NCBI GenBank assembly: GCA_963674685.2
Contig: CAXXWT010000003.1
Location: forward strand, 744,001-808,000
Origin: G963674685 sp963674685
GTDB taxonomy: Bacteria > Lernaellota > Lernaellaia > JACKCT01
Reading direction: 5' to 3'
DNA length: 64,000 bases
Positions 62,814-64,000 of this stretch are shown here, piece after piece. The notes under the pieces are model-generated. The model saw only the letters and a program-made list of their open reading frames with translations, was not told the DNA's origin and made no database searches. Within the stretch, counting starts at the first letter, position 1. The number at the start of each line of letters is the position of its first letter. The position numbers were made by a program, and so were the translations under genes.

Positions 62814-63689
62814 TTAGCCGCTCCATCCCGCCAGGCGCGTCAGCAGCCACCAGACAGCCTTGCCCTTGCGGTAGCATAAGAAGCAGTGGGAGTGGCCGCA
62901 AAGGTCGCAATCCGGGCAATCGTGATTATCGCACCAGCCGGCGCACCAGGGGCAATCCCAGTGGGCGTCGTCGTAATAATTGCCGTCCGGGTCGTAGTAT
63001 TCAATTTCGGCAAAATCAAAAAGCGTGCTGTCATGATCGCGGACGTGGGCGCGAATCTGGTTGTTGTTGCCGCGCTCTTCTTCCTTCGACCACATATCGC
63101 TGGGCCCGGTCATGTAAACGAACGTGACGTCGGGATAATCATTTTCCAGATCCGACATGGCTTTAAGGTACGCCTGCGTATCGTCGGAATCATTGACGGA
63201 TATTCCCGTGCACCACGACCACATGACCACGTTGCAGCCGTCGCTTTCCGAGCTGTCGAGGAAATCCCGCGTGCGCGCGGCCCACTCGGTGTCGCCGTGC
63301 TCACCCAGGTCCCAGCTATGCTCATAGATGTCAGGCCGGGCGTAAAGCCCGCCGTTTTCCTGTTCCAGCATATCGATGCCGGTAATGAGTTGCCCGCCGT
63401 GGGAGGTATGACCGTAGTAGATGAATAAATCGCTGCGCGCCGTTTGAAACATGCCTTCCGGGATTTGGTCGAAGTCGTCCGCGGCGCTGTGGCCGGCGAC
63501 CAGCGCGCCTGAATCCCCATAATCGAAATCGTCGTCGTCGCCGCCGTCGTCATCCGCGTCGTCATCGTCGTCGTCGTCATCGCCCGCGTCATCGTCGTCG
63601 TCGCCGCATCCGAGAAACGGGAAACAGATCAGAATCGCGAAGGCTGACAGAGAAGACAGAGTTTTTAAAATGGTCGACTTCATTTTCAT
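62814..63689 (-). CDS. Lipoprotein with Cys/His-rich C-terminal domain, tandem copy 1
   Basis: A 291-residue lipoprotein. ATG at 63689 overlaps the stop of the upstream copy (ATGA). The lipobox FLGC has Cys 28, followed by GDDDDDAGDDDDDDDDADD. A mixed alpha/beta domain (residues 55-240; LFIYYGHTSHGGQLITG, VVMWSWCTGISV, VTFVYMTG) is followed by a C-terminal Cys/His cluster: CPWC, GWC, HDCPDC, CGHSHC, FLC, eight Cys and several His in about 35 residues, which suggests metal binding or disulfides. I know no named family for the whole. Confidence 0.75.
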   Translation of the reverse strand: MKMKSTILKTLSSLSAFAILICFPFLGCGDDDDDAGDDDDDDDDADDDGGDDDDFDYGDSGALVAGHSAADDFDQIPEGMFQTARSDLFIYYGHTSHGGQLITGIDMLEQENGGLYARPDIYEHSWDLGEHGDTEWAARTRDFLDSSESDGCNVVMWSWCTGISVNDSDDTQAYLKAMSDLENDYPDVTFVYMTGPSDMWSKEEERGNNNQIRAHVRDHDSTLFDFAEIEYYDPDGNYYDDAHWDCPWCAGWCDNHDCPDCDLCGHSHCFLCYRKGKAVWWLLTRLAGWSG

Positions 63690-64000
63690 CCGCTCCATCC
63701 CGCCATGCGCGCCATCAGCCACCAGATTGCCTTGCCTTTGCGGTAACAAAGGAAGCAATGGGAATGGCCGCACAGGTCGCAGTCCGGGCAGTCGTGGGTT
63801 TCACACCAGCTCTCGCACCAGGTGCAGTCCCAGTGCGCGTCATCGTAATATGTCCCGTCAGGATCGTAGTATTCGATGTCGGCGAAATCGAAAAGAACCT
63901 TGCCGTGCTGCCGGCAATACTCCCTGATCTGCTCGTTGTTGCCCCGTTCTTCTTCCACGGACCATTTGTCGCTGGCGCCGGTCATGTAGACGAAGGTGAC
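63686..64000 (-). CDS. Lipoprotein with Cys/His-rich C-terminal domain, tandem copy 2, cut by the window end
   Basis: Only the last 104 residues are visible (VTFVYMTGASDKWSVEEERG...). They include the complete Cys/His cluster (CTWC, SWC, HDCPDC, CGHSHC, FLC) and a C-terminal tail KAIWWLMARMAGWSG almost identical to copy 1. The N-terminal part lies beyond position 64000. The stop at 63686 overlaps the start of copy 1 (ATGA), so the two are coupled. Confidence 0.8.
   Translation of the reverse strand, partial: VTFVYMTGASDKWSVEEERGNNEQIREYCRQHGKVLFDFADIEYYDPDGTYYDDAHWDCTWCESWCETHDCPDCDLCGHSHCFLCYRKGKAIWWLMARMAGWSG

Overview
The window looks like chromosomal DNA of a Gram-negative, moderately high-GC bacterium of deltaproteobacterial type. 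The evidence is an FadL-type outer-membrane protein, many signal peptides and lipoboxes, NtrC-type and HD-GYP signalling, and a flagellin-glycosylation-like cassette. Exported proteins with long runs of Asp are frequent. I remember this trait from metagenome-assembled 'deltaproteobacterial' and Lernaellota-like genomes, but I cannot fix the phylum from sequence alone. I saw no rRNA, tRNA, insertion sequence, prophage or CRISPR array.

Layout. (1) 1-2641: 3' part of alanine dehydrogenase, a SurA-N-like exported protein, a small HTH protein, then an AT-rich gene-free stretch with a same-strand cluster of DnaA-box-like 9-mers (candidate oriC or DnaA-titration site), and a small membrane-anchored coiled-coil protein. 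(2) 2643-8111: transglutaminase-like exported protein, GT-C type membrane glycosyltransferase, Lon protease. (3) 8235-16815: a surface-glycan and motility-signalling block: Maf/DUF115 protein, PseB/FlaA1-like dehydratase, sugar epimerase, hybrid histidine kinase, an unknown protein, a small FlgM-associated-like protein behind a good sigma-28 promoter, a response regulator and an HD-GYP phosphodiesterase. (4) 16825-21837: SGNH hydrolase, an NtrC-family regulator with its sensor kinase, acylphosphatase. (5) 21950-45096: secreted proteins mixed with housekeeping genes (SppA, YugP-like protease, LigA, PHP phosphatase). (6) 45300-64000: mostly large exported repeat proteins, plus an FadL-type porin, a hybrid kinase, an alpha/beta hydrolase lipoprotein and two tandem Cys/His-rich lipoproteins, the last cut by the window end.

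The most striking theme is anchoring of exported proteins. One class has an N-terminal lipid-type Cys followed at once by an Asp-rich (or Thr-rich) linker. The other class has a cleavable-type signal peptide and carries the Asp-rich stretch at its extreme C-terminus, ending in D-G-x-C-G-x-COOH (45300, 47969, 52993, 61248 genes). Two homologous proteins (41592 and 61248) differ by exactly this swap of ends, which suggests that the C-terminal Cys tail is an attachment or sorting signal equivalent to the lipoprotein N-terminus. A CPBP-family intramembrane protease gene (44362) lies inside the same neighbourhood. Its involvement is only a hypothesis.

Between genes there are mosaic repeats: GGGGCAA runs able to form G-quadruplexes, short hairpins with tetraloops, and telomere-like CCCTAAA runs. 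A perfect 12-bp inverted repeat sits in the divergent region before the FadL-type gene.
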